Shown here in pieces: positions 45,382 through 54,903 of a stretch of 64,000 nt of DNA (positions are counted from its first letter, which is position 1; each line of letters begins with the position of its first letter). The position numbers and the translations under genes were made by a program. The notes beneath the pieces are model-generated. The model made no database searches. It was not told the origin of the DNA and worked only from the letters and a program-made list of their open reading frames with translations. Source of the DNA: Arcticibacter tournemirensis (GTDB lineage Bacteria; Bacteroidota; Bacteroidia; Sphingobacteriales; Sphingobacteriaceae); the NCBI RefSeq assembly GCF_006716645.1, contig NZ_VFPL01000001.1, positions 1,364,001 to 1,428,000 of the forward strand, given 5' to 3'.

Positions 45382-45843
45382 ATGAAAAAGTCTAAAACAG
45401 GTATATTAATAATCCTTGCAGTATTAAGTGTACTTACTGCAGTTGCACAAGGGGATCAAAACTCAGATAAAAAATCAAGCGCTTTCCTTAATAGAAAAGG
45501 TGGCGTGCACGATCACGGCTGGACATCACTAGGCTTTCTGGATAAAGAGAGTGTTACCAGAATTTACAGTGGCAGAAAAATAATTTTTCTTGACCAAAAA
45601 GGAAATGCTGTTGACTCCAAAGGAAATAATTTAGGCCGAGCCCCTAAAAATGCCGTTTACTTTAAATTCAATGGTGAAAATGTAGTTCAGCAAAGAGGTT
45701 CACTATCTGAAACCTGTGCGACTCTAGACCCGAAGGGACACTACAGTGGACCTGATCACAACAATTACAAGCTGCACAATTGTATTACCCATTGCTACTT
45801 TTTGACTAACAAAAAAGATACGTTAAATCAAATGGCTATGTAA
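45382..45843 (+). CDS. Secreted HGW/HNC-motif protein, copy 1
   Basis: This 153-residue protein has a signal peptide ending at TAVAQ (about residue 23). Short repeated strands follow: LNRKGGVHDHGWTSLGFL, RKIIFLDQKGNAVDSKGNNLGRA, VYFKFNGENV. The C-terminus contains CATLDPKGHYSGPDHNNYKLHNCITHCYFL, with three Cys and several His. It is clearly paralogous to the protein at 62,112: HDHGW/FDHGW, KGNNLGRAPKN/NGKNLGRAAKN, NYKLHNCITHCYF/NYKLHACATHCFF. The NxxGNxxDxxGxxLG repeats recall bladed beta-repeat proteins, but I cannot name a family. Its place just upstream of cusA suggests a metal-related role. Confidence 0.75.
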   Translation: MKKSKTGILIILAVLSVLTAVAQGDQNSDKKSSAFLNRKGGVHDHGWTSLGFLDKESVTRIYSGRKIIFLDQKGNAVDSKGNNLGRAPKNAVYFKFNGENVVQQRGSLSETCATLDPKGHYSGPDHNNYKLHNCITHCYFLTNKKDTLNQMAM

Positions 45844-45891
45844 GTAACACAGTAAAGCCTTGGCATTTATTACATCTTAATAATTTATAAA

Positions 45892-47178
45892 ATGGTACAA
45901 GCCCTTATAACATTCTCCTTAAAAAACCGGATGCTGATCTTGCTATTGGCAGTCCTCTTATTTGCGTGGGGAATATATTCTGTAAAAAGAAATCCCATTG
46001 ATGCTATTCCAGATCTATCAGAAAACCAGGTAATTGTATTTACCGAGTGGATGGGACGAAGCCCACAACTAATAGAGGACCAAATAACTTTTCCTCTGGT
46101 TTCCAATCTTCAGGGAATACCCAAGATAAAGAATATACGAGGCACGTCGATGTTCGGGATGAGCTTTGTGTACATCGTTTTTGAAGATGATGTTGACATT
46201 TATTGGGCTCGGACGAGGGTGCTTGAACGACTAAACTATGCTCAACGACTGTTACCGCAAGGTATAACACCTTCACTAGGACCGGATGGGACCGGTATAG
46301 GCCACGTATTCTGGTATCATTTAGATGCTCCCAGACTGAATCTGGGCGAACAAAGGGCCTTACAGGATTGGTATATAAAATTTGCTTTGCAGACGGTGCC
46401 TGGGGTAGCTGAAGTAGCTTCCTTCGGCGGATTTGAAAAACAGTATCAAATAGTTATCGACCCGATAAAGCTTCAATACTACAAAGTATCCCTGATGGAC
46501 GTAATGAAGAGAGTACAATCAAATAATAACGATGTCGGAGGAAGGAAATTCGAAATGAGCGATATGGCCTATGTAATCAGAGGACTGGGATATATAAAGA
46601 ACAAGGATGATATTGAAAATATCGCAGTGGCGCAATATAATGGAATACCTGTAAGGATTAAAGATCTCGGGTCTGTACAAATGGGGGGAGATCTACGGCT
46701 GGGGATTTTTGACCAGAACGGTGAAGGCGAAGTCGTTGGCGGTATCGTGGTAATGCGGTATGGCGAAAATGCCGATAACGTAATTAATTCAGTAAAAGAA
46801 AAAATAAAGGAACTGGAAAAGGGACTACCCGAAGGAGTAACTCTTAAAGCATCCTATGACCGAAGTGGGTTGATTGAGGCTGCAATAGAAACGGTAAAGG
46901 GAAAGCTGATAGAAGAAATTATTGTGGTTTCTTTAGTGGTCTTAGTATTTCTCTTCCACTGGCGCAGTGCATTGAGTATTATCCTTCAAATACCCTTGAC
47001 TATTGCAGCCAGCTTTATTCTGCTAAATGCGTTTGGTATGTCGTCGAACCTGATGTCTTTAACCGGAATTGCACTGGCAATCGGAGTAATTGTAGATAAT
47101 GGAATTATAATGTCTGAGAATAGTTATCGGCAACTTTCCGAGTGGCAGAACAGTGATAACCCTGAAAAATTTAATTAA
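45892..47178 (+). CDS. CusA/CzcA-type RND metal efflux pump, N-terminal half
   Basis: These 428 residues are the first part of a heavy-metal RND pump. They contain TM1 (LILLLAVLLFAWGIYSV), the first porter domain (residues about 35-335), and TM2-TM4. The TM4 stretch GIALAIGVIVDNGIIMSENS keeps the proton-relay Asp and Glu of HME-RND pumps. The frame is closed by TAA at 47,176 in the cytoplasmic loop before TM5, and the second half restarts with ATG in the same frame without a gap. Undivided homologues are about 1040 residues. Either a nonsense mutation or a true two-piece pump. Confidence 0.88.
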   Translation: MVQALITFSLKNRMLILLLAVLLFAWGIYSVKRNPIDAIPDLSENQVIVFTEWMGRSPQLIEDQITFPLVSNLQGIPKIKNIRGTSMFGMSFVYIVFEDDVDIYWARTRVLERLNYAQRLLPQGITPSLGPDGTGIGHVFWYHLDAPRLNLGEQRALQDWYIKFALQTVPGVAEVASFGGFEKQYQIVIDPIKLQYYKVSLMDVMKRVQSNNNDVGGRKFEMSDMAYVIRGLGYIKNKDDIENIAVAQYNGIPVRIKDLGSVQMGGDLRLGIFDQNGEGEVVGGIVVMRYGENADNVINSVKEKIKELEKGLPEGVTLKASYDRSGLIEAAIETVKGKLIEEIIVVSLVVLVFLFHWRSALSIILQIPLTIAASFILLNAFGMSSNLMSLTGIALAIGVIVDNGIIMSENSYRQLSEWQNSDNPEKFN

Positions 47179-49134
47179 ATGGATTTTATAAAAAGAGTCA
47201 AAGAAGGTTTCAATAAAAAACTGAAGCCTTCATACCGAAAAATTCCCGAAAATATAAGGATGTCCATTATCGAGAGGGCATGTAAACAAGTATCCAGAGG
47301 GGTATTCTTTTCGACAATCATTATTATTGCTTCATTTTTGCCGGTGTTTCTGTTAACTGGCCAGGAGGGTAAGTTATTTCACCCGCTCGCATATACCAAA
47401 ACGTTCATACTTGCTATCGACGCGGCATTAGTTTTAACTCTTGCGCCTGTACTTATTTCCTTCTTTATGAAGGGAAGATTTTTACCTGATCATGCCAATC
47501 CTGTCAATCGATTTTTAGAACGGGTATATGAACCGATTATTAAAGCATGTATAAAAAGGCGGTGGATAACAATTGGTGTTAACTTAGCCGCACTTGCCAT
47601 AAGTATTCCTTTGGTAATGAGTCTGGGACGGGAATTCATGCCTCCACTAGATGAAGGATCCTTGTTATTTATGCCAGTGACTATGCCTGATGTATCCAAC
47701 TCAGAGGCAAAGCGGATATTACAACTACAGGACAAAATCATTAAAAGTATTCCCGAAGTGTCACACGTATTGGGTAAGGCAGGTCGTGCTAACACTGCTA
47801 CCGATAATTCCCCAATAAGCATGATAGAAACAATTATTATGCTAAAACCGAGCGATGAATGGAGAAAAGGGTTTACCAAAGACAGTATTATCAATGAGCT
47901 AAATTCTAGGCTGCAATTACCCGGTGTTACTAATGGCTGGACACAGCCTATCATTAATCGAACTAACATGCTTTCAACGGGCATACGTACGGATGTGGGA
48001 GTTAAAATATACGGGCAAAATCTGGACACTATTTATTCGTTTGCTCAGCAAATCAAGAAAGCGCTCGACGGTACCCCTGGTGTCAAAGACCTGTATGTTG
48101 AGCCCATAACAGGAGGCAAGTATTTAGATATCATTGTGAAGAGGGAGGAAATCGGGCGTTATAACTTAAGTATAGACGATGTGAATTCTGTTGTAGAAAC
48201 GGCACTAGGAGGTATGAGACTTACCACTACAATTGAAGGCCGCCAACGTTTTTCTGTTAATTCAAGGTTCGGTCAGGACTTCAGGAATAATATAAAAGCA
48301 ATTAAAAGACTGCAAGTACAAACAATGGATTACGGTCCCATCCCTTTGGAAGCTGTGGCAGATGTCCGATTGACAGAAGGGCCTCCGATGATTAATTCAG
48401 AGAATGCGATGCTGCGCGGTACTGTGCTTTTTAATGTAAGGGAAAGAGATTTAGGCAGCACTGTACAGGAAGCACAGGAAAGGCTGAATAAAATGATACT
48501 TAAAATGCCTAAAGGGTACTTTTTGGAATGGAGCGGACAGTATGAAAATCTAATACGCGGCGAGAAAACGTTGAAAATGATTTTACCTGTCGTACTGATC
48601 ATTATATTCATGTGCATGTACTTCGCCTTTAATTCAGCTCGTGAAGCTTTCTTTAGCCTTATTTCTATTCCTTTTGCCTTGATAGGAGGAGCCTACTTTG
48701 TGTACTTCTGGGACGTTAATCTCTCCGTAGCCGTATCTGTTGGCTTTATTGCATTATTTGGTTTGGCAGTAGAAACCGGGATAGTGATGGTGATCTATCT
48801 CAATGATGCTATGCAAAAACTGGTAGCCCTTAAAGGAAATTCAAGTGAAACAATTACCACAGAAGATTTAAAGGAATATGTAATTGCTGGTGCAGCAAAA
48901 AGACTGAGGCCAAAATTAATGACAGTAAGCGTGTCTCTATTTGGCCTGGTGCCGATTCTCTGGAGTACCGGGGTTGGAAGTGATGTTATGATACCCATTG
49001 TTCTACCAATGATTGGCGGAGTACTGACGTCTTCTACACATATACTCCTGGTAACTCCTTTGATATTTCTGATGCAGAAGGAATATGAGTTGAAAAAGTT
49101 GGGAAAAATAGAGGTGTTGGAAGCTAATCATTAA
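47179..49134 (+). CDS. CusA/CzcA-type RND metal efflux pump, C-terminal half
   Basis: These 651 residues continue the pump in the same frame. They include a cytoplasmic amphipathic stretch, TM5-TM6 (VFFSTIIIIASFLPVFLLTGQEGKLFHPLAYTKTF), TM7, the second porter domain (about 140-470) and TM8-TM12. The LGREFMPPLDEGSLLFMPVTMP segment after TM7 and MIETIIMLKP are characteristic of HME-RND pumps. The ATG directly follows the upstream TAA, so termination-reinitiation could produce it as a separate chain. The methionines expected to relay Cu(I) are plausible (for example in TMPDVSN and NRTNMLSTGIRT) but were not mapped individually. Confidence 0.88.
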   Translation: MDFIKRVKEGFNKKLKPSYRKIPENIRMSIIERACKQVSRGVFFSTIIIIASFLPVFLLTGQEGKLFHPLAYTKTFILAIDAALVLTLAPVLISFFMKGRFLPDHANPVNRFLERVYEPIIKACIKRRWITIGVNLAALAISIPLVMSLGREFMPPLDEGSLLFMPVTMPDVSNSEAKRILQLQDKIIKSIPEVSHVLGKAGRANTATDNSPISMIETIIMLKPSDEWRKGFTKDSIINELNSRLQLPGVTNGWTQPIINRTNMLSTGIRTDVGVKIYGQNLDTIYSFAQQIKKALDGTPGVKDLYVEPITGGKYLDIIVKREEIGRYNLSIDDVNSVVETALGGMRLTTTIEGRQRFSVNSRFGQDFRNNIKAIKRLQVQTMDYGPIPLEAVADVRLTEGPPMINSENAMLRGTVLFNVRERDLGSTVQEAQERLNKMILKMPKGYFLEWSGQYENLIRGEKTLKMILPVVLIIIFMCMYFAFNSAREAFFSLISIPFALIGGAYFVYFWDVNLSVAVSVGFIALFGLAVETGIVMVIYLNDAMQKLVALKGNSSETITTEDLKEYVIAGAAKRLRPKLMTVSVSLFGLVPILWSTGVGSDVMIPIVLPMIGGVLTSSTHILLVTPLIFLMQKEYELKKLGKIEVLEANH

Positions 49135-49145
49135 TTCTTTAAACA

Positions 49146-49571
49146 ATGAAAGTAACTCGAACAATAGCAGGTGTTATGCTTTTCGTACTACTCTTTTTTT
49201 CCTGTAGTCCAGAAAGACATGCCAAAAATAATCATGATTTGTCAAAGGGGACTCCAGTAAATGCATTTGCCACAGACGTTCGGAAAATTGAAGCCAGTAA
49301 AGTATGTATGGTAAATGACAAATATATGAACACTGACCAGATTGCCATTGAGGTAGATGGAAAAATTTATTATGGATGTTGCCAGGCGTGTATAAATACG
49401 ATAAGAGACAATCAGGCCTCCCATATGGCTAAAGATCCCCAAACAAACGAACAAGTTGATAAAGCTACGGCATTTATTGTTGTCGAACCGGGCAGCAAAG
49501 ATGAAGTACTCTATTTTAAATCTTTGGAAAATGCTCAAAAATATTTTAGCAGGCACTATAACGGCGGATAG
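49146..49571 (+). CDS. TRASH-like metal-binding lipoprotein
   Basis: This 141-residue protein has a lipoprotein signal (LFVLLFFSCSPE, Cys near residue 20). A domain with the pattern KVCMVNDKYMN...GKIYYGCCQACINTIRDN follows. The spaced CxxN..YM and YGCCxxC resemble TRASH/YHS metal-binding modules. It probably presents copper or silver at the membrane. It lies 11 bp after the pump gene and is part of the same transcription unit. Confidence 0.78.
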   Translation: MKVTRTIAGVMLFVLLFFSCSPERHAKNNHDLSKGTPVNAFATDVRKIEASKVCMVNDKYMNTDQIAIEVDGKIYYGCCQACINTIRDNQASHMAKDPQTNEQVDKATAFIVVEPGSKDEVLYFKSLENAQKYFSRHYNGG

Positions 49572-49661
49572 TTTTTATAAACAGACAAAAAGTATAAATA
49601 TCGCCGGTAGTACATGTGCGGTTTAACCTCGGATAGAGGAGATGATTTAAAAAATGAATTC

Positions 49662-50915
49662 ATGAAAAGGTTTTTTTATATAGTTTTTGCATTGGCGATC
49701 TTCACTGCTCTCCAGGCGAGTGCACAGGAAACGATTGCTCTTAATTCAATTTTTGATTCAATAAGAGCAAATAATCCTTCCCTAAAGATGTATGATGCAG
49801 AAATTCGCTCGTTAGACGAAGCTGCAAAGGGAGCAAGAAGCTGGATGGCTCCGGAATTGTCAACGGGTTTTTTCATGGTGCCCTACGCCCCTCGTTATTG
49901 GAAGGCAATGGATGGTCAGCCCGGAATGGGACAGTATACTATATCGGCTCAGCAAACTATCCCAAACCCTAAACGGTTGAATGCCGATTTTACATATATG
50001 TCTTCTATGTCTTCTGTTGAGAAGGAGAAAAAAGGATATACATTAAATCAGCTTTACGCCGAAGCAAAGAAGAGTTATTACCGATGGATAATTATCAAAA
50101 AGCAACAGCGCGTATTAGACGACAATGAAAAGCTTCTTAACTACATGATTCAAAGCGCTGCTTTACGGTACAAAAACGGTCTTGATAAAATTAATGCCTA
50201 TTATAAAGCAAAAGCAGCATTGGCTGATGTACAAAGCACGAAGATAATGCTGGCCAATGAAATAAAGCAAAGTCGGTATACTCTCAATACCCTAATGTTT
50301 CGCAATAAAACCATTGACTTCGATATAGACACCTTGTATCAGTTGAAAGACTATAAGTATCTATCGTTTGATACCACTTCGTTTTTATCCAGTAGGAGCG
50401 ACCTGAAAGCTCTCGAAAACGAAATGAAGTTAAATACATTAAAGCAAGAGACCGAAAGAGCGAGGTTACTGCCTGAATTCGGTGTGCGATTTGAGAATGC
50501 CTACGGTTGGGCAAGGCAACCGATGCAGTTTACAGCCATGGCTATGGTACGCTTACCAATGACCCGCTGGTCTGCCAGAATGAACAAAGCGAATATCGAA
50601 AGCCTGAATTGGAAAAACGAGTCATTAAAACAGCAGAAACAGATGATTTTGAATGAGTCCATCGGGATGGCCTATGGAATGCGAACGGACATCCTTAACA
50701 AATTAAAACAATTAAAGCTGTATCAGGAGAACATCTTACCTGCATTACGAAGGAATTTTCAAACATATCAATTAGCATACGAACAGAATTCTGAAGAACT
50801 GTTTGAATTGTTTGACTCCTGGGAAACCTTGAATAAGACCGAACAGGAGTATTTAAACGAACTGCAGGAGGTACTCCTGATGCAGGTTGAGTTAGAACGA
50901 GTCTTGCAAACCTAA
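49662..50915 (+). CDS. TolC-family outer membrane efflux channel
   Basis: This protein of 417 residues (Met at 49,662, before the signal peptide MKRFFYIVFALAIFTALQASAQ) is an outer membrane factor of the CusC/TolC type. Long helical stretches with heptad character alternate (residues about 30-70, 130-205, 230-260, 310-415). It forms the outer membrane exit of the tripartite pump. The ORF extends 16 codons upstream but those residues precede the signal peptide. It lies between the TRASH lipoprotein and adaptor genes. Confidence 0.87.
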   Translation: MKRFFYIVFALAIFTALQASAQETIALNSIFDSIRANNPSLKMYDAEIRSLDEAAKGARSWMAPELSTGFFMVPYAPRYWKAMDGQPGMGQYTISAQQTIPNPKRLNADFTYMSSMSSVEKEKKGYTLNQLYAEAKKSYYRWIIIKKQQRVLDDNEKLLNYMIQSAALRYKNGLDKINAYYKAKAALADVQSTKIMLANEIKQSRYTLNTLMFRNKTIDFDIDTLYQLKDYKYLSFDTTSFLSSRSDLKALENEMKLNTLKQETERARLLPEFGVRFENAYGWARQPMQFTAMAMVRLPMTRWSARMNKANIESLNWKNESLKQQKQMILNESIGMAYGMRTDILNKLKQLKLYQENILPALRRNFQTYQLAYEQNSEELFELFDSWETLNKTEQEYLNELQEVLLMQVELERVLQT

Positions 50916-50993
50916 ACGTTTGCATATGAATTCAGTGAGATAGAAAACATTAGGTACTAAAGTTAGGAACCGTTTTGGTTAGAACTATCAGTT

Positions 50994-52325
50994 ATGAAAA
51001 AGAAAAAAATAATAGGAATCATTGTCTCAATGCTGCTATTCTCAGTGGCAGTTTGGATATACTTTAAGCCGACAATTACCAATAATAGCAATGTAACTCA
51101 TGAGGGAATGAGCGATATGAAAACGACAAGTAGTCGGGGGCATGAAATACATTCTCATCAAACCAGTGAGAAAGCTGAATATACTTGTGCCATGCACCCT
51201 CAGATTATCCGGTCAGAACCGGGGAACTGCCCCATTTGTGGCATGAGTTTTGTTAAAAAGGCTGGACTGAGCAATGAAATTCACAATATATCATTGCATA
51301 CAGTCCTCCAGTCCACAAACCGTTTTGCCATATCTTCTATCCCTTCTGTAACTTTAACAAAACGTGAAGTCCCTGTTGAAATTAATGCGCTTGGATACAC
51401 CGCATATAATACCACACAAGTTGGCGCCATATCAGCACGAATAACAGGAAGGATTGAAAAATTATATGTCAGATATCGCTTCCAGCCTGTAAAGAAAGGT
51501 CAAAAGATAATGGATATCTATAGTCCTGAGTTACTTACCGCACAACAAAATCTACTATTCCTGTTAAAAAGCGATCCTCTAAACACTTCCTTAATTGATG
51601 CTTCCAGGGAAAAGTTGCTGTTACTTGGGTTTACAAACCAACAATTAAAAGAGGTGGAGAGCCGTCGCAAGCCATTATACAGGGTGGCAATTTACAGCCA
51701 GTATAGCGGGCATATACACGAAGCATCACGAAAAGAAATGGGTGGTAATACACCTCAGCCTGTCTCCATGAGTGATAACAGCTCGCTAATAACTAAAGAG
51801 CTTAATCTGAAGGAAGGGATGTATCTACAAAAAGGTCAGACGATATTCGACGTATATAATCCAAATAGAATATGGGCATTGCTAAATATTTATCCAGCTG
51901 AACAGTCCCACATTAAAGTCGGGAACAAAGTCAGAATTGTATCAGAGACAGGGTCAGGACAAGAAGTTGATGGTTTAATTTACTTTATCGAACCTTTCTT
52001 CAGGGAAGGAAGCAAGTCCTTAATAGCAAGGGTAAACATTAATAATAATGAACTTCAATCTACGATAGGAGGTCAGGTTAGGGCAACTATTTCAGGAGGG
52101 CGTGTAGATGCACAATGGCTACCAAAAGAGTCGGTGCTTTCGCTTGGTCTTCAAAGTATTGTCTTTCTGAAAAACGCTAATGGCTTTAGGGCGCAAAAAG
52201 TTTCTACAGGGATAGAATACAAGAATTTGATACAGATAACCGCTGGGATCAGACCTTCAGATTCCGTAGCGGCTAACGCTCAGTTCTTAATGGATAGTGA
52301 AAGTTTTATTAAGACGGATAAATAA
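50994..52325 (+). CDS. CusB-type periplasmic adaptor with heavy-metal-binding domain, copy 1
   Basis: This 443-residue membrane fusion protein has an N-terminal anchor (residues 5-23) and a His/Met-rich linker. A heavy-metal-binding motif YTCAMHPQ...GNCPICGM lies at about 62-85. The adaptor fold then shows a barrel-sandwich hybrid (ITGRIEKLYVRYRFQPVKKGQKI), a helical hairpin (about 180-225) and a C-terminal beta-barrel. It links the RND pump to the outer membrane channel and takes metal from chaperones. A second adaptor gene follows 92 bp downstream. Confidence 0.9.
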   Translation: MKKKKIIGIIVSMLLFSVAVWIYFKPTITNNSNVTHEGMSDMKTTSSRGHEIHSHQTSEKAEYTCAMHPQIIRSEPGNCPICGMSFVKKAGLSNEIHNISLHTVLQSTNRFAISSIPSVTLTKREVPVEINALGYTAYNTTQVGAISARITGRIEKLYVRYRFQPVKKGQKIMDIYSPELLTAQQNLLFLLKSDPLNTSLIDASREKLLLLGFTNQQLKEVESRRKPLYRVAIYSQYSGHIHEASRKEMGGNTPQPVSMSDNSSLITKELNLKEGMYLQKGQTIFDVYNPNRIWALLNIYPAEQSHIKVGNKVRIVSETGSGQEVDGLIYFIEPFFREGSKSLIARVNINNNELQSTIGGQVRATISGGRVDAQWLPKESVLSLGLQSIVFLKNANGFRAQKVSTGIEYKNLIQITAGIRPSDSVAANAQFLMDSESFIKTDK

Positions 52326-52417
52326 TACCGGCAATTGGCTTTACTGATTTAAGCCCGTTGAGCAGGTATATATAGAGGGGTAGATGATAAAAAGGGCAGA
52401 CATAATTTAAAAAAAAA

Positions 52418-53632
52418 ATGAAAAAGGTACAGATGATTCTAGTGCTAATACTAATAATTGCAGCCTGCAAAAACGCTGAAGTAAAAGATGCAAAAAAAGC
52501 AGTTCATAAAGACCATAACGTGGATTATTATACGTGCTCTATGCATCCGCAAGTTATAAAGGACAAACCTGGTAATTGTCCCATCTGCGGAATGAAACTG
52601 ATTAAAGTTTCGCGAAGTTCAGCCAAAGACACTGAAGGAATACAATTAAACGAGCAACAAATGCAGCTTGGGAACATTATAACTGATACCATTGGAAACA
52701 AGATGATAAGTGATGAGATGGTACTTACCGCAACTATCAATGTAGACCAGCGAAATATAAATGCAGTGAGTGCAAGGGTGATGGGAAGAATTGAACGTCT
52801 ATACTTTAAAAATACTGGCGACTATGTAAGGAAAGGAGACAGATTATTTGACATATATAGTGAAGACCTGAATAATGCCAAACAGGAATACATTTTGGCC
52901 TTAGAAAAGCAAAAGTTATTGCATGGTTCTGTTATAAATCCTGAAGTGCTTGTTGAAAGTGCGAAGAAAAAACTTGAACTATGGGGACTGTCCCTATCAC
53001 AAATTAAGGAGCTGGAAGTTAGAAAAACAACGACGCCTGTTACTACTTACTATAGTCCTGTAGCAGGATATATATTATCAAATGAGTTACGAGAAGGCGA
53101 ATATGTAACGGAAGGAGGAACGGTTGTTCGATTGGCTGATCTTTCGACATTATGGGCCGAGGCTCAAATTTATTCCTCAGAACTCTACCAGATAGATAGG
53201 CACGCAGCAGCCTCCGTACAATTTCTAAATATACCAGGCAGACAAGCCATTGGAGCAGTTCAGTTTGTTGCACCTGAAATTGCCGATCAAAGCCGGATTA
53301 TTCTATTAAGAGTGCAAATCCCTAACTCAGGACTCTTGCTCAAACCAGGGATGCCTGCATCTGTGACAATAAAAAGTAAATCTGTAAACACATTAACCCT
53401 ACCTTCTGATGCAGTGCTTAGAGTGGGCAATACTGCATCAGTGTGGGTGCAAACGGGTAATTATCATTTTAAGAACAAGATGGTTGAAACAGGAATGGAA
53501 GAGGGTGAAATGGTTGAGATAAAATCAGGACTGCAGGCAGGGGATATTGTAGTTATACAGGGAGCTTATCTCTTAAATAGTGAATATATTTTCAAGCAAG
53601 GTGCTAATCCTATGGAGGGAATGAAAATGTAA
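52418..53632 (+). CDS. CusB-type periplasmic adaptor with heavy-metal-binding domain, copy 2
   Basis: This 404-residue adaptor begins with a lipoprotein signal (LILIIAACKNAE, Cys near residue 17). It carries the motif YYTCSMHPQVIKDKPGNCPICGMKL near residues 38-62, then the barrel-sandwich (VMGRIERLYFKNTGDYVRKGDRLF) and beta-barrel domains (LRVQIPNSGLLLKPGMPASVTI). It differs from copy 1 in its lipid anchor and shorter linker. Two adaptors for one pump may form a mixed hexamer, or copy 2 may serve another pump that has been lost. Confidence 0.9.
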   Translation: MKKVQMILVLILIIAACKNAEVKDAKKAVHKDHNVDYYTCSMHPQVIKDKPGNCPICGMKLIKVSRSSAKDTEGIQLNEQQMQLGNIITDTIGNKMISDEMVLTATINVDQRNINAVSARVMGRIERLYFKNTGDYVRKGDRLFDIYSEDLNNAKQEYILALEKQKLLHGSVINPEVLVESAKKKLELWGLSLSQIKELEVRKTTTPVTTYYSPVAGYILSNELREGEYVTEGGTVVRLADLSTLWAEAQIYSSELYQIDRHAAASVQFLNIPGRQAIGAVQFVAPEIADQSRIILLRVQIPNSGLLLKPGMPASVTIKSKSVNTLTLPSDAVLRVGNTASVWVQTGNYHFKNKMVETGMEEGEMVEIKSGLQAGDIVVIQGAYLLNSEYIFKQGANPMEGMKM

Positions 53633-53675
53633 AGTTTAATTTTCATCAGATCAGGATCAACTGTATTTATAAGTT

Positions 53676-53882
53676 TTGATAATGAAAACGGATATGTCCA
53701 ATATTAAGCTCGATTACATCTTTATAAAGGCATTTAGATGTTTGACTTTTGAAATTGAATTTGAAGAAGAAGATTGGCTTCAGTTTGAAAAAAAGCTGCT
53801 TAAGAAGTCATCTCGACATTCTCGGCAGAGAATATCGCTTTCGGTTTCCTATAAAAGTCGAAAAAACAATGACAGACGTTAA
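53676..53882 (+). CDS. Small basic protein, unknown
   Basis: This 68-residue frame encodes an acidic helix-prone part (FEIEFEEEDWLQFEKKLLKK) followed by a Ser/Arg/Lys-rich tail. No family is recognised. It lies between the second adaptor and the AraC regulator in the same direction, with 43 and 12 bp spacing, which favours a real gene only mildly. Confidence 0.35.
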   Translation: MIMKTDMSNIKLDYIFIKAFRCLTFEIEFEEEDWLQFEKKLLKKSSRHSRQRISLSVSYKSRKNNDRR

Positions 53883-53894
53883 TAAATATTCTAG

Positions 53895-54455
53895 ATGAGA
53901 ATTATTTATATTAGAAACATGATCTCACTCAGCTGCATTTATGTAGTAAGACATGAGTTTGAAAAATTTGGCTTTACTATAGAAATGATTAAATTAGGCT
54001 TAGTACAGATAAGAGAACCGTTGGACGATAATGTACGAAAAGAGCTATCGGTTCAACTTCGAAAATATGACTTAGAGATAACAGAGGAATGGAATCCAGA
54101 TGTGGAACAAATAAAGAGAGTAGTAATAGAGTATTTTCAGAAAAATGAAAATATATCAGGAAAAATAAATTGGGCTGATCTTTTAAAAGGCAGTATTGGA
54201 AAAAAATGTACTTATAGTTATATCAGCCACCTCTTTTCAAATATGGAGGGAGTTACTCTAGAAAGATATATTATAAAGCAAAAAATTATAGCTGTAAAGC
54301 GCCTTTTGTTAAATCAGCAACTTAAGCTGAAGGAAATCACCAAGAAGATGGGATATAAAAATATTTCTCACCTTTCATACCAGTTTAAGAAAGTTACAGG
54401 TCAAACTCCTTCTGAATTTAAGAAATCAAAATTTGATACAGGGATTCGTGAATAG
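53895..54455 (+). CDS. AraC-family regulator with HMA-like N-terminal domain
   Basis: This 186-residue protein has a C-terminal AraC double helix-turn-helix (residues about 85-180: SYISHLFSNMEGVTLERYIIKQKIIAVKRLLL and LKEITKKMGYKNISHLSYQFKKVTGQTPSEFKK). The N-terminus (MISLSCIYVVRHEFEKFGFTIEMIKLGLVQI) resembles the HMA-like fold found in a Bacteroidota AraC subfamily near metal-efflux genes. The metal-binding CxxC is reduced to a single Cys here. It probably regulates the preceding cluster; a metal response is an inference. Confidence 0.82.
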   Translation: MRIIYIRNMISLSCIYVVRHEFEKFGFTIEMIKLGLVQIREPLDDNVRKELSVQLRKYDLEITEEWNPDVEQIKRVVIEYFQKNENISGKINWADLLKGSIGKKCTYSYISHLFSNMEGVTLERYIIKQKIIAVKRLLLNQQLKLKEITKKMGYKNISHLSYQFKKVTGQTPSEFKKSKFDTGIRE

Positions 54456-54895
54456 TATGGATCAGGTTATTATCCTGAAACTGTAGGGGTGCTCGCTTTA
54501 CCGGGAAAAAGTCAAGGAACTACTTTGAGATATATTCATATCCTGCTGGGTAATATAGTATAACCATTGAACGAGACTGCACTTTTAGGTAAGGACAAAG
54601 CATTATCAGTTCCCGAAACTCCGGATGGACTAAGGGAAATCGTAACAAAGCTGACACTAAGTTAAAAGACTGCGTTCCATACAAGTCAAGGTTTTATCTA
54701 GGGTTTTCTTTTTTTGTTGTTAGTTAAAAAACATCAGAAGAAGCTAAGGTAGCTTATAAAGAGTAGTTCACGAGATGAATAATAATCGTAGGAGGTAACG
54801 ATTTAGTAATGGGTGCTTACGGCATTCATTTTAGCAGACTTTCCTTTAAATCTGTTTCAAAAATACAAAAGATGAAAGCACATTAGCTTTTAAAC
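54456..54895. other. Gene-free stretch between the AraC gene and the IS481-type element
   Basis: About 440 bp with stops in all frames. No RNA gene, terminator of note or recognisable gene fragment was seen. Confidence 0.6.
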
Positions 54896-54903
54896 TGTGG
54901 GAT

